Shown: piece after piece, positions 1 to 8,877 of the stretch
How the letters are laid out: each line of letters starts with the position of its first letter
Position numbering within the stretch: position 1 is the stretch's first letter
Assembly: GCF_900109575.1 (NCBI RefSeq)
Contig: NZ_FOAF01000001.1
Span: 1,583,662-1,647,661 of the forward strand
Length of the DNA: 64,000 bases
Source: Olivibacter domesticus
GTDB taxonomy: Bacteria; Bacteroidota; Bacteroidia; Sphingobacteriales; Sphingobacteriaceae
Direction: 5' to 3'
Program-made: the position numbers and the translations under genes
The notes under the pieces: generated by a model
What the model was told of the DNA's origin: nothing
Database searches by the model: none
Seen by the model: the letters and a program-made list of their open reading frames with translations, nothing else

Positions 1-746
1 CCGAAAAAATTATACTTCCTTCAATCAATTACTGCGAAAACAAGCTGAAAAATGATTTTACGTACCGTTTTCAAATACAGGCACAGGTGGAGGGACGTTA
101 TGTTTCCTTTCAAGTGCAACGGATGGTTTACTATTGTTTTGTAGAAGCTTATGACCTAACAGACAAAAATAATATAATCATTTCTATAAAAGATAACGGA
201 TTGGACATACGGCCGAAATATCTGAAGAAGATAACACTGAGCGAGAAATCTAAACGTACGTATGAAACGGGCAGGCAGCAGCCTACCTTTCTTTATGATC
301 CCTCCTATAAAGAGCGTGCAGTGAATGCGTCTAATGCCATACAGGCCAAGATGGTTTCCTGCTACGATCTGAAAGGCCAACTGGTAGAGACTTTTACAAG
401 CATTTTAAAGGCACGCAAGAAAACCGGAATCTGGTATGATAACATTCGGTATGCCCTGCGGCACCCCTATCACTTGATGGGCGGCTTTTATTGGAGGCCG
501 GGTGATGACTTAGTAATTGACCTTGCAGAAAAACCAGGCAAGGATTATCGAGAGACCAGAGGGAGTAGGATAACTAAATTCGATCTTGAGGGGAATCCAT
601 TGGAAAGGTATTTAGCTATATCGGAGGCCGCAAAACTGAACAACATTAGTCACCGTAGCATTATGAAAAACGTGAACAACGAATCGGAGAATGCAGGTGG
701 TTTTATTTGGCGACTGGGCCATCACTATAAAAAGCTTAAACTATAA
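1..746 (+). CDS. NUMOD1-repeat DNA-binding protein with degenerate HNH core (5' end cut by window edge)
   Basis: The open frame runs in from base 3, so the gene starts outside the window; the GTG at 87 is internal. The translated upstream part aligns with residues 64-94 of the next gene. After a block resembling an HNH core (IRPKYL region) come two NUMOD1-like modules, one around YDLKGQLVETF...GGFYWRPG and one around FDLEGNPLERY...GGFIWRLG. NUMOD modules are known DNA-binding add-ons of homing-type HNH nucleases. The expected catalytic His and Asn positions are not seen here (SIKDNGLDIRP instead of an HxDG...N pattern), so nuclease activity is doubtful. The next gene is a paralogue 16 bp downstream, probably co-transcribed. 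Confidence 0.72.
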   Translation, partial: EKIILPSINYCENKLKNDFTYRFQIQAQVEGRYVSFQVQRMVYYCFVEAYDLTDKNNIIISIKDNGLDIRPKYLKKITLSEKSKRTYETGRQQPTFLYDPSYKERAVNASNAIQAKMVSCYDLKGQLVETFTSILKARKKTGIWYDNIRYALRHPYHLMGGFYWRPGDDLVIDLAEKPGKDYRETRGSRITKFDLEGNPLERYLAISEAAKLNNISHRSIMKNVNNESENAGGFIWRLGHHYKKLKL

Positions 747-762
747 TCAATAATGTAAATTT

Positions 763-1557
763 ATGAACAAGCAAAGAAAAGCGATTAACACAGCCACTCC
801 AGCACATAGAGACAGGTCATTAAACGACAGACCCGGTGAGCAGTGGCTACCCATCCCCCACCTTGAAAAGTTCTTGCTTGTATCCAATCATGGCCGTGTA
901 AAACGTCTCGAACGCTTATCTGTACGTTTCAATGGGGTTAAATGCGTGCTTAAAGAAATGATTATGCTTCCGGCTGTGAATAAAAGCTATAATAAATTCA
1001 GAGACGACTATATACATGCATTACAACTCGAAACGAAGATAGAGGGAAAATTCATTTCATTTCAGGTGCATCGCATGGTATACTACTGTTTCGTTGAACC
1101 CTTTGACCTAAACGATAAAGACATTGTCATCAAAATAGCTGATGGCGGACTAGATATTCGGCCGCAGATGCTTTTGCGATTAAATCAGAAGGGCAAAGCG
1201 CAGCGCATGTATGAAACAGGCAGGCAGAAAAGCCCTTTCAGCTTTGATGATTTTAAAAGTAAACTGGAAGAATCACCTAACGGAAACTTAGACCAGCCTG
1301 TATCACAATATGATCATAACGGCATATTACAACACACCTACAACAATATTACAGAAGCAACGGAGATCACTGGAATAAAAGTGAAGGAAATTCGCCATGC
1401 CGCTAAATGGCTGGTTTGTTTATCGAAAGGTTATTACTGGCGTTATGGGAAAGAACCCTCTGTTGACGTGGACCGGATAAGGCAGATTATGGCAATGGAT
1501 GAGGTAAAAGTACTCGCAGACGCTTATAGACATTTTACGGGGGAAGATATGGTGTGA
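763..1557 (+). CDS. NUMOD4/NUMOD1 domain protein with degenerate HNH core
   Basis: A 264-residue protein. Residues about 26-75 form a NUMOD4 module (GEQWLPIPHLEKFLLVSNHG, then GRVKRL), typical of the N-terminus of phage and homing HNH nucleases. Residues about 90-135 resemble the HNH region (VHRMVYYCFV), but the usual HxDG and Asn ligands are replaced (IKIADGGLDIRP). Residues about 178-228 form one NUMOD1 module ending GYYWRYG. It is a clear paralogue of the preceding gene, which has two NUMOD1 modules. I infer a sequence-specific DNA-binding protein rather than an active nuclease; a diverged active HNH cannot be excluded. No intron or intein is seen nearby. Confidence 0.75.
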   Translation: MNKQRKAINTATPAHRDRSLNDRPGEQWLPIPHLEKFLLVSNHGRVKRLERLSVRFNGVKCVLKEMIMLPAVNKSYNKFRDDYIHALQLETKIEGKFISFQVHRMVYYCFVEPFDLNDKDIVIKIADGGLDIRPQMLLRLNQKGKAQRMYETGRQKSPFSFDDFKSKLEESPNGNLDQPVSQYDHNGILQHTYNNITEATEITGIKVKEIRHAAKWLVCLSKGYYWRYGKEPSVDVDRIRQIMAMDEVKVLADAYRHFTGEDMV

Positions 1558-1752
1558 ACCTAGCAGGATTTGAAAGGATTAGTGTTCCCCGTCGGCAAAT
1601 ACCATATTCACAACCCTGACAATACGAATTTTAGTTGCTGGTTGCGTAATTGAGCACTCTATAATATCTTATTTTTTTAACAAAATATTTCTGTTCCGAA
1701 TACGTATCGGAAAAGTATGCAACTGCTAAACCACAGTATTCGACATTTGAAC

Positions 1753-1770
1753 AACAGCTTGACGGCTGTT
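1753..1770 (-). terminator. Possible terminator hairpin of the lipoprotein operon
   Basis: Six-bp inverted repeat AACAGC-N6-GCTGTT, 22 bp beyond the stop codon at 1792 on the minus strand. There is no strong U-tract, so support is modest. Confidence 0.3.
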
Positions 1771-1791
1771 TATAGACACATTGAAAGTCGG

Positions 1792-2400
1792 TTACAGATT
1801 ATCGATCTGATACTTAACGTTGGCATTTACAGGATAAATGCCCATCCATTCACCGGTTATTTTTACTTCTTTTCCCGACTCTTCACCGACCAGTAGAGCA
1901 GTATATGAAGACTTATATTTAATCATATTTACACTTAGATTTACATGTAATTTTTTGCTTGGTTCTACATAAATTGAATCGTTTAGATCCAAAGCCGTTG
2001 GCATCTCAGCTACGCTATCTTTAAATGGCCATTTGCTTTCTCCCAAAGAGATATTTCCACTTTCATCAATATTTAATGGCACGGCTATGCCTGTTGTATC
2101 TAATAGGTCGTACTTTTTAAACTCCTCGCTTTGAAAAATCGAAGTTTCGACCAAGTCTTTACTAGGAGTGATAACCACCAGTTGACGCACGGATGTTCCG
2201 TTGCTGAAATCAAGTGACTTACGTGGGACATTAAATGTTTCGATGCTCTCATCACTTGAAGGTACAAACTCAATATTTTTTAATTTAAAAAATTCGCCTT
2301 TTGGCGGTCCTTCCGGATCATCGGGAGTAACCTCATCGGTTTGTTTATCACACCCAAGTATAATGACTATGGAAAAAATCAATAAGAACAGTTTATTCAT
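1792..2400 (-). CDS. Aerolysin/ETX-MTX2-like lipoprotein, compact form
   Basis: 202 residues beginning with a lipoprotein signal (IFSIVIILGC lipobox, mature Cys 17). The rest is beta-rich and resembles the C-terminal module of the 413-residue protein at 2840-4081. Shared blocks are SNGTSVRQ versus TNGTSVQQ, and VEPSKKLHVNLSVNMIKY followed by ITGEWMG versus VPANTRVVATASVTRYDM followed by VAGVWNG. These match the layout of ETX/MTX2 (aerolysin-type) proteins, whose late strands follow a 'vPp.t...v' block. The trefoil-like N-terminal region is missing and the putative pore-hairpin stretch is shorter. It is the last gene of a three-lipoprotein minus-strand operon. Whether it is a toxin subunit, a partner or an immunity protein is unknown. 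Confidence 0.65.
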   Translation of the reverse strand: MNKLFLLIFSIVIILGCDKQTDEVTPDDPEGPPKGEFFKLKNIEFVPSSDESIETFNVPRKSLDFSNGTSVRQLVVITPSKDLVETSIFQSEEFKKYDLLDTTGIAVPLNIDESGNISLGESKWPFKDSVAEMPTALDLNDSIYVEPSKKLHVNLSVNMIKYKSSYTALLVGEESGKEVKITGEWMGIYPVNANVKYQIDNL

Positions 2401-2474
2401 CGCGTTTTATAAAATTGGTGTCGTTCACTAACGGATTGTTGCAAATATAATATATCACAGCGAACTTTGAAGAT

Positions 2475-2816
2475 TTAATCAGATTTGCTGCTTTTGCGCC
2501 TATTGTACATTGGCTCTTGTTTCCCTTGCTCTTGTGCAACTAGTTTTTTGTTTTCAAAACGGAAGATAGTATTCACTATATACCATTGGCCTGCATAAAT
2601 CTGTTCATTATAATAAAGTGTTTCATGCAACACTTTATTTTCATCAGAAAAAAAATCTTCTTTATATGGTTTGCCGAATTTGGTAATAAACTCGTCTTTG
2701 TTCATCCCTAAAGTCGCTCTATTTGGTCCGACAAAAATACTTTCCCTCCTGTACTGGGTAGCACAACCCATGAGGTACAGGAGGATTAGTAGTGTAAAAG
2801 AATAATATCTAAACAT
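2475..2816 (-). CDS. Small BamE/SmpA-like lipoprotein
   Basis: 113 residues with a lipoprotein signal (LLILLYLMGC, Cys 18). The mature part contains LGMNKDEFITKFGKPY, the 'G.s..ev...lG.P' signature of the SmpA/OmlA/BamE fold, followed by two beta strands (VLHETLYY, NTIFRFENKKL). In Bacteroidota such domains occur in many small outer-membrane lipoproteins that are not BamE itself. It lies between two aerolysin-like lipoproteins, 23 bp after the first and 74 bp before the second, which suggests an accessory role at the same membrane. The exact function is not known. Confidence 0.62.
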   Translation of the reverse strand: MFRYYSFTLLILLYLMGCATQYRRESIFVGPNRATLGMNKDEFITKFGKPYKEDFFSDENKVLHETLYYNEQIYAGQWYIVNTIFRFENKKLVAQEQGKQEPMYNRRKSSKSD

Positions 2817-2839
2817 ATATAACCACTTAAATTCAAGTG

Positions 2840-4081
2840 TTAATTTGGTATGACTTTAATAGCTTTTTTTGTTTTAACTTCATTCGTCAACAAGTTCGTT
2901 TCCTGCGTGGTTATGTTTATATCCGTGCAATCTACGCCATTCCAAACCCCGGCTACCTTTATGATCTTGTTCGTGTTAAGCCCACGCAACGTCGCGATGT
3001 ATTTTACATTCATATCATACCTAGTTACCGAAGCGGTTGCAACAACCCTGGTATTTGCTGGCACAAGGATAGGTATGTTATAATCTCTGGTGTCCTCTGT
3101 TGTTTCACTTGTACCGTAAGTATGCTGCGTAGAACCGCTAATTTCGGTCGAAATTTTGCCGTTGGCAAAAAATGGAACTCCTACTTTAATTTCTGTATTC
3201 ACTTTGGTCGTAAATGTATTCTGGGTATTGAAATTAGAGGTCTTGGATGCTTTTTGACCGAAATTCGTCGTAATGCTCTGCTGTACGGATGTTCCATTAG
3301 TATACGTCCAATTAACTGTAAAATCGGGAACTTGGTTTAATGTAGCCGTAGCGTCATTGATATATTGGATCTCATCGATCACAAAATCGTCGATAAGCCT
3401 GACTTCAAATTCCTGCCGTGCCTGGTTTCGGTATTTATCGAAATAAATGTTGTTACCATCTGTGCCGATCACTTTATTGTACACATTAATGGGTGTCGGC
3501 TCAGGACCATCAAAACCCAATACGTCGGCATTTTGGAAAATATACGAACTCGGTGTTATCTGACCAGGCAAAAAGCTCCATGATGCACCCAACGTGCTGG
3601 TTTCATCCTTTACATATAACACGTGGTTGTCTGGCTGGCTGGCGTAGGTTCCAGCGGAAACAAGTTTGTTTTCAACATTTTTTATAAGGACATAACCTGT
3701 CAATGGCATGATTTGTAGTGAAAACCGTTGGTTTAGATCATTGGCGTTTTCACCCTGTAAAACGAGTACATTTCCAACACCCTGTGAAGTAAGGAAACGC
3801 TGGCCCGTACTGCTTTCTTTTGCGATGATATTAATCGGGAATCCAGCGATATCATATATAGTAGACGGGTTATCTGCCAATGGTACTATTGTTTTTGGCT
3901 TTTCAAGGAACTTTTTATAAGGTGATTCCTTAATCGGGATTATTGTATCTAAACTCAGGGAATCCAGTTTTAATGATTTTTCAGCACTCGCGATTGTTTG
4001 CTTAAAACTCTCATCCAAGGTTTCTTTACTACAGGACGTCAGAACGATCATCAGCAGGATAATCATTGGTTTAATTTTCAT
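2840..4081 (-). CDS. Lipoprotein with trefoil-like region and aerolysin/ETX-MTX2-type C-terminal module
   Basis: 413 residues. The signal ends in MIVLTSC (lipobox, Cys 17). Residues about 75-230 form three similar segments with repeating W/F and Q/N patterns (RFSLQIMPLTGYVLI, ASWSFLPGQITPSSYIF, RQEFEVRLIDDFVI), resembling a beta-trefoil lectin. Residues about 235-390 resemble the ETX/MTX2 aerolysin family: a Ser/Thr-rich stretch, then IKVGVPFFANGKISTEIS (typical of the membrane-insertion hairpin), then ILVPANTRVVATASV and a final GVWNG strand. Trefoil plus aerolysin module is the layout of hemolytic lectins such as LSL (established knowledge). Lipid anchoring of such a protein is unusual. It heads an operon with two further lipoproteins. 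Confidence 0.7.
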   Translation of the reverse strand: MKIKPMIILLMIVLTSCSKETLDESFKQTIASAEKSLKLDSLSLDTIIPIKESPYKKFLEKPKTIVPLADNPSTIYDIAGFPINIIAKESSTGQRFLTSQGVGNVLVLQGENANDLNQRFSLQIMPLTGYVLIKNVENKLVSAGTYASQPDNHVLYVKDETSTLGASWSFLPGQITPSSYIFQNADVLGFDGPEPTPINVYNKVIGTDGNNIYFDKYRNQARQEFEVRLIDDFVIDEIQYINDATATLNQVPDFTVNWTYTNGTSVQQSITTNFGQKASKTSNFNTQNTFTTKVNTEIKVGVPFFANGKISTEISGSTQHTYGTSETTEDTRDYNIPILVPANTRVVATASVTRYDMNVKYIATLRGLNTNKIIKVAGVWNGVDCTDINITTQETNLLTNEVKTKKAIKVIPN

Positions 4082-4721
4082 GTGTACGATATTTAAAGGT
4101 TTTGAGTTGAATTATTGTGATTCTGACAGATACTCATATCCAGCCGGAATGAAAGTCAATATCATAAAGATTGGTTCAACGTAATACTAGTGAATATAAA
4201 TTTGTTGCATAATTAATAATTACAGTAAATATCGGTGATAGCGTCAACTATGTTCCGATCGATTATAACGAACAAGAAAAAGGTATGGAATTATGAAAAC
4301 TATACGTTTTGGTCGTTTTTTTAGGCGAATGGTATTTAAATGGTGGATCCTTATTTATTGTCACTACATTAATAATATAAAATTTAACAATTTAGTGGTT
4401 TATTATTTTTTTTGAAAGGTATTAATTATAGATTATGTTATGAAAATAATTACACAAACACTATAATTCATTACACAGAAACATATACTCACGTGACGAA
4501 TGGTATAGACACTTGTTAGATTTGAGAAAAATTCTTCAGGCTTTCTGTGCTTTTCTACTAATGTTGATCTAAGCAAGTCTTTAGCAAAAAAACTTCGCTT
4601 ATACTGTAACTTATCGATAATACCGCTTTTTCTAAAGCATAAAAAAGTTAGACAATGTACTCACCTATTCTTTTAAAAAGAATATGCTCGGATGCAGAAA
4701 AAAGTATCTCACATTATATCA
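4082..4721. other. AT-rich stretch without a recognisable gene
   Basis: About 640 bp, strongly AT-rich, with no convincing coding frame on either strand. A TAAATTTG box (TAnnTTTG type) is at 4197-4204 on the plus strand, but no plus-strand gene follows. The part next to 4081 must hold the promoter of the lipoprotein operon; I cannot place it confidently. Confidence 0.5.
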
Positions 4722-4949
4722 TTATTTAGATTTAATCTGCTCCTCTAAGTAGGTTGCAATGGCCTGTAAAAGTCCGGGTTTTATTTCTGTCGATGATTCT
4801 GCTGTAGGGTCTAGCAATATCGCGCGGTAATTCCGTTCTTCATCGGGCTCAAAATGTACCAAGGTACCGAATACATCTACTTCGATTTTATGTGTATAAC
4901 CCATCCAGCAAATGCGGGTTTGGAATGCATGTGCAACATTTTGATGCAT
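4722..4949 (-). pseudogene. Hypothetical protein fragment
   Basis: Up to 75 residues; a better start is the ATG at 4904, giving MGYTHKIEVDVFGTLVHFEP and a C-terminal helix ending EEQIKSK. The composition looks like real coding sequence. The upstream part overlaps the end of the chimeric frame at 4888-5280, so the original 5' end seems lost. I do not recognise the family. It may be the C-terminal half of a small protein left behind by the rearrangement that placed a 190-bp duplicate next to it. Confidence 0.35.
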
Positions 4950-5280
4950 GACGTTTAGCTACTGTATGGGTCACACCAGCAATGATAAATAATACAAGGG
5001 GCAAAAGGCGCCAATCGATTGTGAAAGTATCAATTTTCACAATGCACCATGCAAATGCAAGAGCCAGAATGGGATAAACGCTGAAAAGCCTTATTTTCTG
5101 GAATTTACTAAAAGGTAGAACTTTTTTCTTATCCCCTGTTTTCATGCCCCATATTTCCTTTTGCAAAGGGTCGTTGGAATCACCTGTTGCAATATCGACT
5201 TTTGGGCCGAATAGCTCTTTTTTCAAAGCGCTAAACTGCTCGGTAATCCATTGCTTATCCACCAAATTCTCTTCAACATC
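4888..5280 (-). pseudogene. Chimeric frame: unknown N-terminal piece fused to a truncated membrane-protein gene
   Basis: After a TGA the frame reads DVEENLVDKQWITEQFSALK and on to KEIWG without an ATG, then MKTGDKKKVLPFSKFQKIRL, which is the start of the membrane protein that is complete at 15142-15477. The match ends at VTHTVA; the remaining tail is out of context (KRHASKCC...). The first piece is unrecognised. The whole looks like recombination debris: an intact membrane protein exists 10 kb away, and this copy has lost its second half. Confidence 0.5.
4956..5145. repeat. 190-bp duplication, copy 1 (copy 2 at 15288-15477)
   Basis: Same orientation and same length as 15288-15477. From about 5005 to 5145 the two copies are essentially identical; the few differences cluster at the left end (for example GGGTCACACCAGC against GGGTTACACCCGC). 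The copy ends exactly after the ATG of the membrane-protein gene. The uneven divergence suggests gene conversion or a duplication with an eroding edge. Confidence 0.85.
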
Positions 5281-5633
5281 TCATAATTTATTTACAATTA
5301 ATGAATTAGTAGGACGGGCTACCAGAAGACGACTTTTATGAAATATTTCAAACCAATATAGCTCTTTTTCTATGCTCGGGATAGTATCGGAAGTGACTGT
5401 TTTTTCAAAATTTTTGGTCCAGCTTGCTGAACAACAAGTGCTCTTGACTCGATTTATTTCACTTTGATCCGAAAAAACACAGCATATGCCAATATATATG
5501 AGTATATTAGAGACTTCGATGTTCCCTTGAACAATTATCTCGTTACCCGCATCGGTCAGAAGCAAGCAAATACAGATTCTCTTTCTTTATGTATTATAGG
5601 TAAGGGCACGCACACAGATTAACACAAATAAAA
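5281..5633. other. No recognisable gene
   Basis: A 94-residue open frame on the minus strand (5281-5565) has no ATG start and no recognisable motif. I treat it as debris. The last 60 bp precede the glycosyltransferase gene and should carry its promoter. Confidence 0.4.
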
Positions 5634-7916
5634 ATGAAAATCGCATTTATAGGCACGTATGCACCTCGGCAGTGCGGCATTGGATCTTTCTCGCAAAACT
5701 TGTTTGAAAGCATCCGGGATTTAACACCTTCTCAAGCATCCGAAAACATAGTAATCGCCATTAATGATCCCGGTAACACCTATGCCTATCCTCCGGAGGT
5801 GAAATTCATTATTGAACAGGAGGATCATGACAGCTATCTCAAAGCTGCTGATTTTATAAACAATAACAGCATAGACGTTTGCATAGTACAACATGAATAT
5901 GGCATTTTTGGTGGACAGAATGGTGTATTTATTCTCACCCTACTGCATCACGTGGCAATACCTGTAATAGTGACCTTTCATACTGTCCTGAAAAAGCCAT
6001 CTTACAACGAGTCAATGATTTTGAAAGAAATAGTCAGGGCAGCAGAAAAAGTTGTTGTGATGACGAACAAAGCAGTAGAAATGCTCAGAGAACTATATGA
6101 AGTGCCGGCCGAAAAAATCGAAATGATACCTCATGGTGTACCAGACATCCGATACGACAGAACTATGGTACGACAGGAGTTGGGACTTACAGGAAAACAC
6201 GTGCTGCTAACGTTCGGCTTCATTGGGCGCAACAAAGGTATTGAAACAGCTATCTCCGCATTGCCAAATGTGGTGGAAGAATATCCAGACACTATTTATA
6301 TTATACTCGGTAAAACACACCCCAATGTTGTGAGACATGCGGGTGAAGAGTATCGTTTGTTTTTGCATAGGCTTGTTAAAAAGCTTAATCTTGAAGATCA
6401 TGTTATATTCTTAAATCAATACGCCTCGCAGAATGACCTGTTTAAATATCTCAGCGCCTCGGATATTTATCTGACTCCCTATCTCCACGAAGCGCAGATT
6501 ACAAGCGGCACCCTATCTTATGCAGTAGGGGTTGGGTCTGCTGTGGTATCCACACCTTACTGGCATGCTGTAGAACTTTTGGATGGTGGGCGGGGCAAAT
6601 TGTTCAACTTCAACGGCGAACAGCAATTATCTGATATATTGATGGACCTACTTGCTCATCCCAAAAAGTTGGAGTCGATGCGGCACTGCGCAAGGGAATA
6701 CGGAAAAACCATCACCTGGCCCAAAACCGGGGGTGGATATTATGCGCTTGCGAAGTATCTAGCTGAAAACACCCCGAAATTGGTTATCAAGAAAGATCCG
6801 GCATTAGATCTCAATGTATTGCCGCCACTGCGTCTCGATCATATTGAAAGGCTGACTGATAGCGCGGGAATATTTCAGCATGCTACCTATGGCATCCCAA
6901 ATTATCATGAGGGATATTGCCTCGATGACAATGCACGGGCGCTGCTTATGATGTTGATGGCGTACAGACGGACAAAAAGCGAAAGAGCTATTAAATACAT
7001 CGCTATTTACCTAGGTTATATTAATTATGCACAGAATGCGGATGGCACGTTCCGGAATTTTATGGGATTTAATCGCAACTTTCTGGATAAGGTAAGCTCA
7101 GAAGACGCTTTCGGGCGGGCCATTTGGGCGCTTGGATATGCAATGGCCCATTCGCCGATGGATGCCTATTACCAAATGGCCCGTCAACTTTTTTTCAAGG
7201 CGATGCCACAATTTGAAAAGCTTCAGTCGATACGGAGCATTGCCAATACCATTATAGGCCTTTACTATTATCTCCAAGATAATCCTTCTGACGAAGGTAT
7301 GATCGAATTAACACGGAAGCTGGCAACTCGCCTTCATACTGAGTACCAAATCCATCGTAAAGACGGATGGCATTGGTACGAATCACTTTTGGCTTACGAC
7401 AATGCATTGCTTCCTCTGGCTATGCTATATGCCGCCGAAATATCAACTAATAAAACCTTTGAAGAAACCGCTTTTGAAAGTATGGCATTTCTAGCGTCGC
7501 ATACCTTACAGAAAGGCCATCTGAGCCTTATAGGTAATCAAAATTGGTATCGAAAAGCGGAGATACCGTCACCATTTGCGCAACAACCTATTGATGCAAT
7601 GGCCATGGTACTATTATATCTTCAGGCCTATGTCTATAGCGGAGAACCCCGCTATCTCAGCTTACTCTACACCTCCTTTATGTGGTTTTTGGGTGAGAAC
7701 GATCTCCGTATAAGCCTTTATGATTTCGAGACGCACGGGTGCTGTGATGGCCTGCAAGCAGATGGTGTAAACCGCAACCAGGGAGCGGAAAGTACGCTTG
7801 CTTATATCATTTCGTACCTTGCTGTCCAACATACATTTGAAAAGCCTTACTGCAAATTTATACAAGATGAAAGTCGCAATATTAGCACCGATAGCCTGGC
7901 GTACCCCTCCACGTAA
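5634..7916 (+). CDS. GT4-family glycosyltransferase fused to an alpha/alpha-barrel (six-hairpin) domain
   Basis: 760 residues. Residues 1-385 are a GT-B fold family 4 transferase: MKIAFIGTYAPRQCGIGSFS, the acceptor/donor loop EYGIFGGQNG, FGFIGRNKGIETAI, and a late donor-binding region (TPYLHEAQITSGTLSYAVG) of GT4 type. Residues about 400-745 are a helical-barrel glycosidase-like domain (YHEGYCLDDNARALLMMLMA, QNADGTFRNFMGF, DGWHWYESLLAYDNALLPLA). No signal peptide, so it is cytoplasmic. Its 3' end overlaps the next GT4 gene by 50 bp, and a GH130 enzyme faces them. I infer synthesis or turnover of an oligosaccharide, possibly mannose-based; the substrate is not proven. Confidence 0.85.
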   Translation: MKIAFIGTYAPRQCGIGSFSQNLFESIRDLTPSQASENIVIAINDPGNTYAYPPEVKFIIEQEDHDSYLKAADFINNNSIDVCIVQHEYGIFGGQNGVFILTLLHHVAIPVIVTFHTVLKKPSYNESMILKEIVRAAEKVVVMTNKAVEMLRELYEVPAEKIEMIPHGVPDIRYDRTMVRQELGLTGKHVLLTFGFIGRNKGIETAISALPNVVEEYPDTIYIILGKTHPNVVRHAGEEYRLFLHRLVKKLNLEDHVIFLNQYASQNDLFKYLSASDIYLTPYLHEAQITSGTLSYAVGVGSAVVSTPYWHAVELLDGGRGKLFNFNGEQQLSDILMDLLAHPKKLESMRHCAREYGKTITWPKTGGGYYALAKYLAENTPKLVIKKDPALDLNVLPPLRLDHIERLTDSAGIFQHATYGIPNYHEGYCLDDNARALLMMLMAYRRTKSERAIKYIAIYLGYINYAQNADGTFRNFMGFNRNFLDKVSSEDAFGRAIWALGYAMAHSPMDAYYQMARQLFFKAMPQFEKLQSIRSIANTIIGLYYYLQDNPSDEGMIELTRKLATRLHTEYQIHRKDGWHWYESLLAYDNALLPLAMLYAAEISTNKTFEETAFESMAFLASHTLQKGHLSLIGNQNWYRKAEIPSPFAQQPIDAMAMVLLYLQAYVYSGEPRYLSLLYTSFMWFLGENDLRISLYDFETHGCCDGLQADGVNRNQGAESTLAYIISYLAVQHTFEKPYCKFIQDESRNISTDSLAYPST

Positions 7917-8877
7917 ATACGGTCCGTGGGAACAGGTAGCTTCCAATTTAACGGAGGGATTGCTTGGCCAAGGTATAGAAGTGACTTTATTTGCTACAGC
8001 AGATTCCTTAACGAAAGCGCAGCTTCACCATAGTAGCCCTGCCGGTTACGCAGAAAACTCTACATTAGACCCGAAGGTGGAAGAATGCTTACATATTAGC
8101 CAAGTCATGGAACTTGCAGCGGACTTCGATATCATCCATAATCATTTTGATTTTTTGCCGCTCACTTACGCTAAACTGATCAATACGCCCATGGTTACTA
8201 CCATCCATGGGTTTTCATCTCCAAAGATTATTCCTGTTTACAAAAAATACAATAAACATTGTTTTTATGTGGCTATCAGCAACTCGGATCGGTGTTCTGA
8301 GTTAGATTATGTAGCAACTGTATATAATGGTATTGACACTTCCCATCTGCATTTTTCGGCAACTGGGAGAGACTATCTGCTTTATTTTGGTCGCATACAT
8401 CCAGAAAAAGGAGCGCATTTAGCCATTAGGATAGCCAAACTCACCGGAAAACAGCTGATTTTGGCGGGGCTGATCCAAGATCAACATTACTTCACCGAAC
8501 ACGTTCTGCCCCACATTGACGAAGGCCAGATTCAATATTTAGGCAATGTTGGACCCGCCGAAAGAAACGATTTATTGGGTGGTGCATCGGCATTGCTTCA
8601 CCTTATTGAATTTGATGAACCTTTCGGATTAAGTGTTGCCGAGGCTATGTTATGTGGCACACCGGTAATTGCCATGAACAGAGGCGCAATGCCCGAGCTA
8701 ATCCGGCATGGTACAACGGGTTTTTTGGTAAACGATGTGTTAGAGGCCGTACAAGCTGTCGGTCATATCCATGATCTTGCCCGGGATGAATGCCATCAGT
8801 GGGCCAAAAGCAAGTTTACGAAAGAAAAAATGACGGAAGATTACATTACGGTATACCGCCATATTTTGGGCTGTTAA
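7867..8877 (+). CDS. GT4-family glycosyltransferase
   Basis: I start this gene at ATG 7867 (MKVAILAPIAWRTPPRKYGP), the usual N-terminus of this subfamily, giving 336 residues; the frame remains open upstream to 7798, inside the preceding gene. Motifs: GPWEQVASNLTEGLL near the N-terminus, DIIHNHFDFLPL, MVTTIHGF, YFGRIHPEKGAHLAI for the donor domain, and EFDEPFGLSVAEAMLCGTPV, the E-x7-E motif region of GT4 enzymes. No signal peptide. The 50-bp overlap with the upstream GT4 gene indicates tight translational coupling. Its stop TAA interlocks with that of the convergent GH130 gene (TTAA at 8874-8877). Confidence 0.88.
   Translation: MKVAILAPIAWRTPPRKYGPWEQVASNLTEGLLGQGIEVTLFATADSLTKAQLHHSSPAGYAENSTLDPKVEECLHISQVMELAADFDIIHNHFDFLPLTYAKLINTPMVTTIHGFSSPKIIPVYKKYNKHCFYVAISNSDRCSELDYVATVYNGIDTSHLHFSATGRDYLLYFGRIHPEKGAHLAIRIAKLTGKQLILAGLIQDQHYFTEHVLPHIDEGQIQYLGNVGPAERNDLLGGASALLHLIEFDEPFGLSVAEAMLCGTPVIAMNRGAMPELIRHGTTGFLVNDVLEAVQAVGHIHDLARDECHQWAKSKFTKEKMTEDYITVYRHILGC

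Noticed and set aside
1708-1726. Near-palindrome TTCCGAATACGTATCGGAA
   Set aside because: Asymmetric by one base, single copy, no regulator gene nearby; not enough support.
3365-3920. Plus-strand frames opposite the 413-residue lipoprotein
   Set aside because: Antisense shadows without domain signal; the minus frame has signal peptide and family motifs.
5281-5565. 94-residue minus-strand frame
   Set aside because: No ATG, no motif, lies in a debris zone; not supported as a gene.
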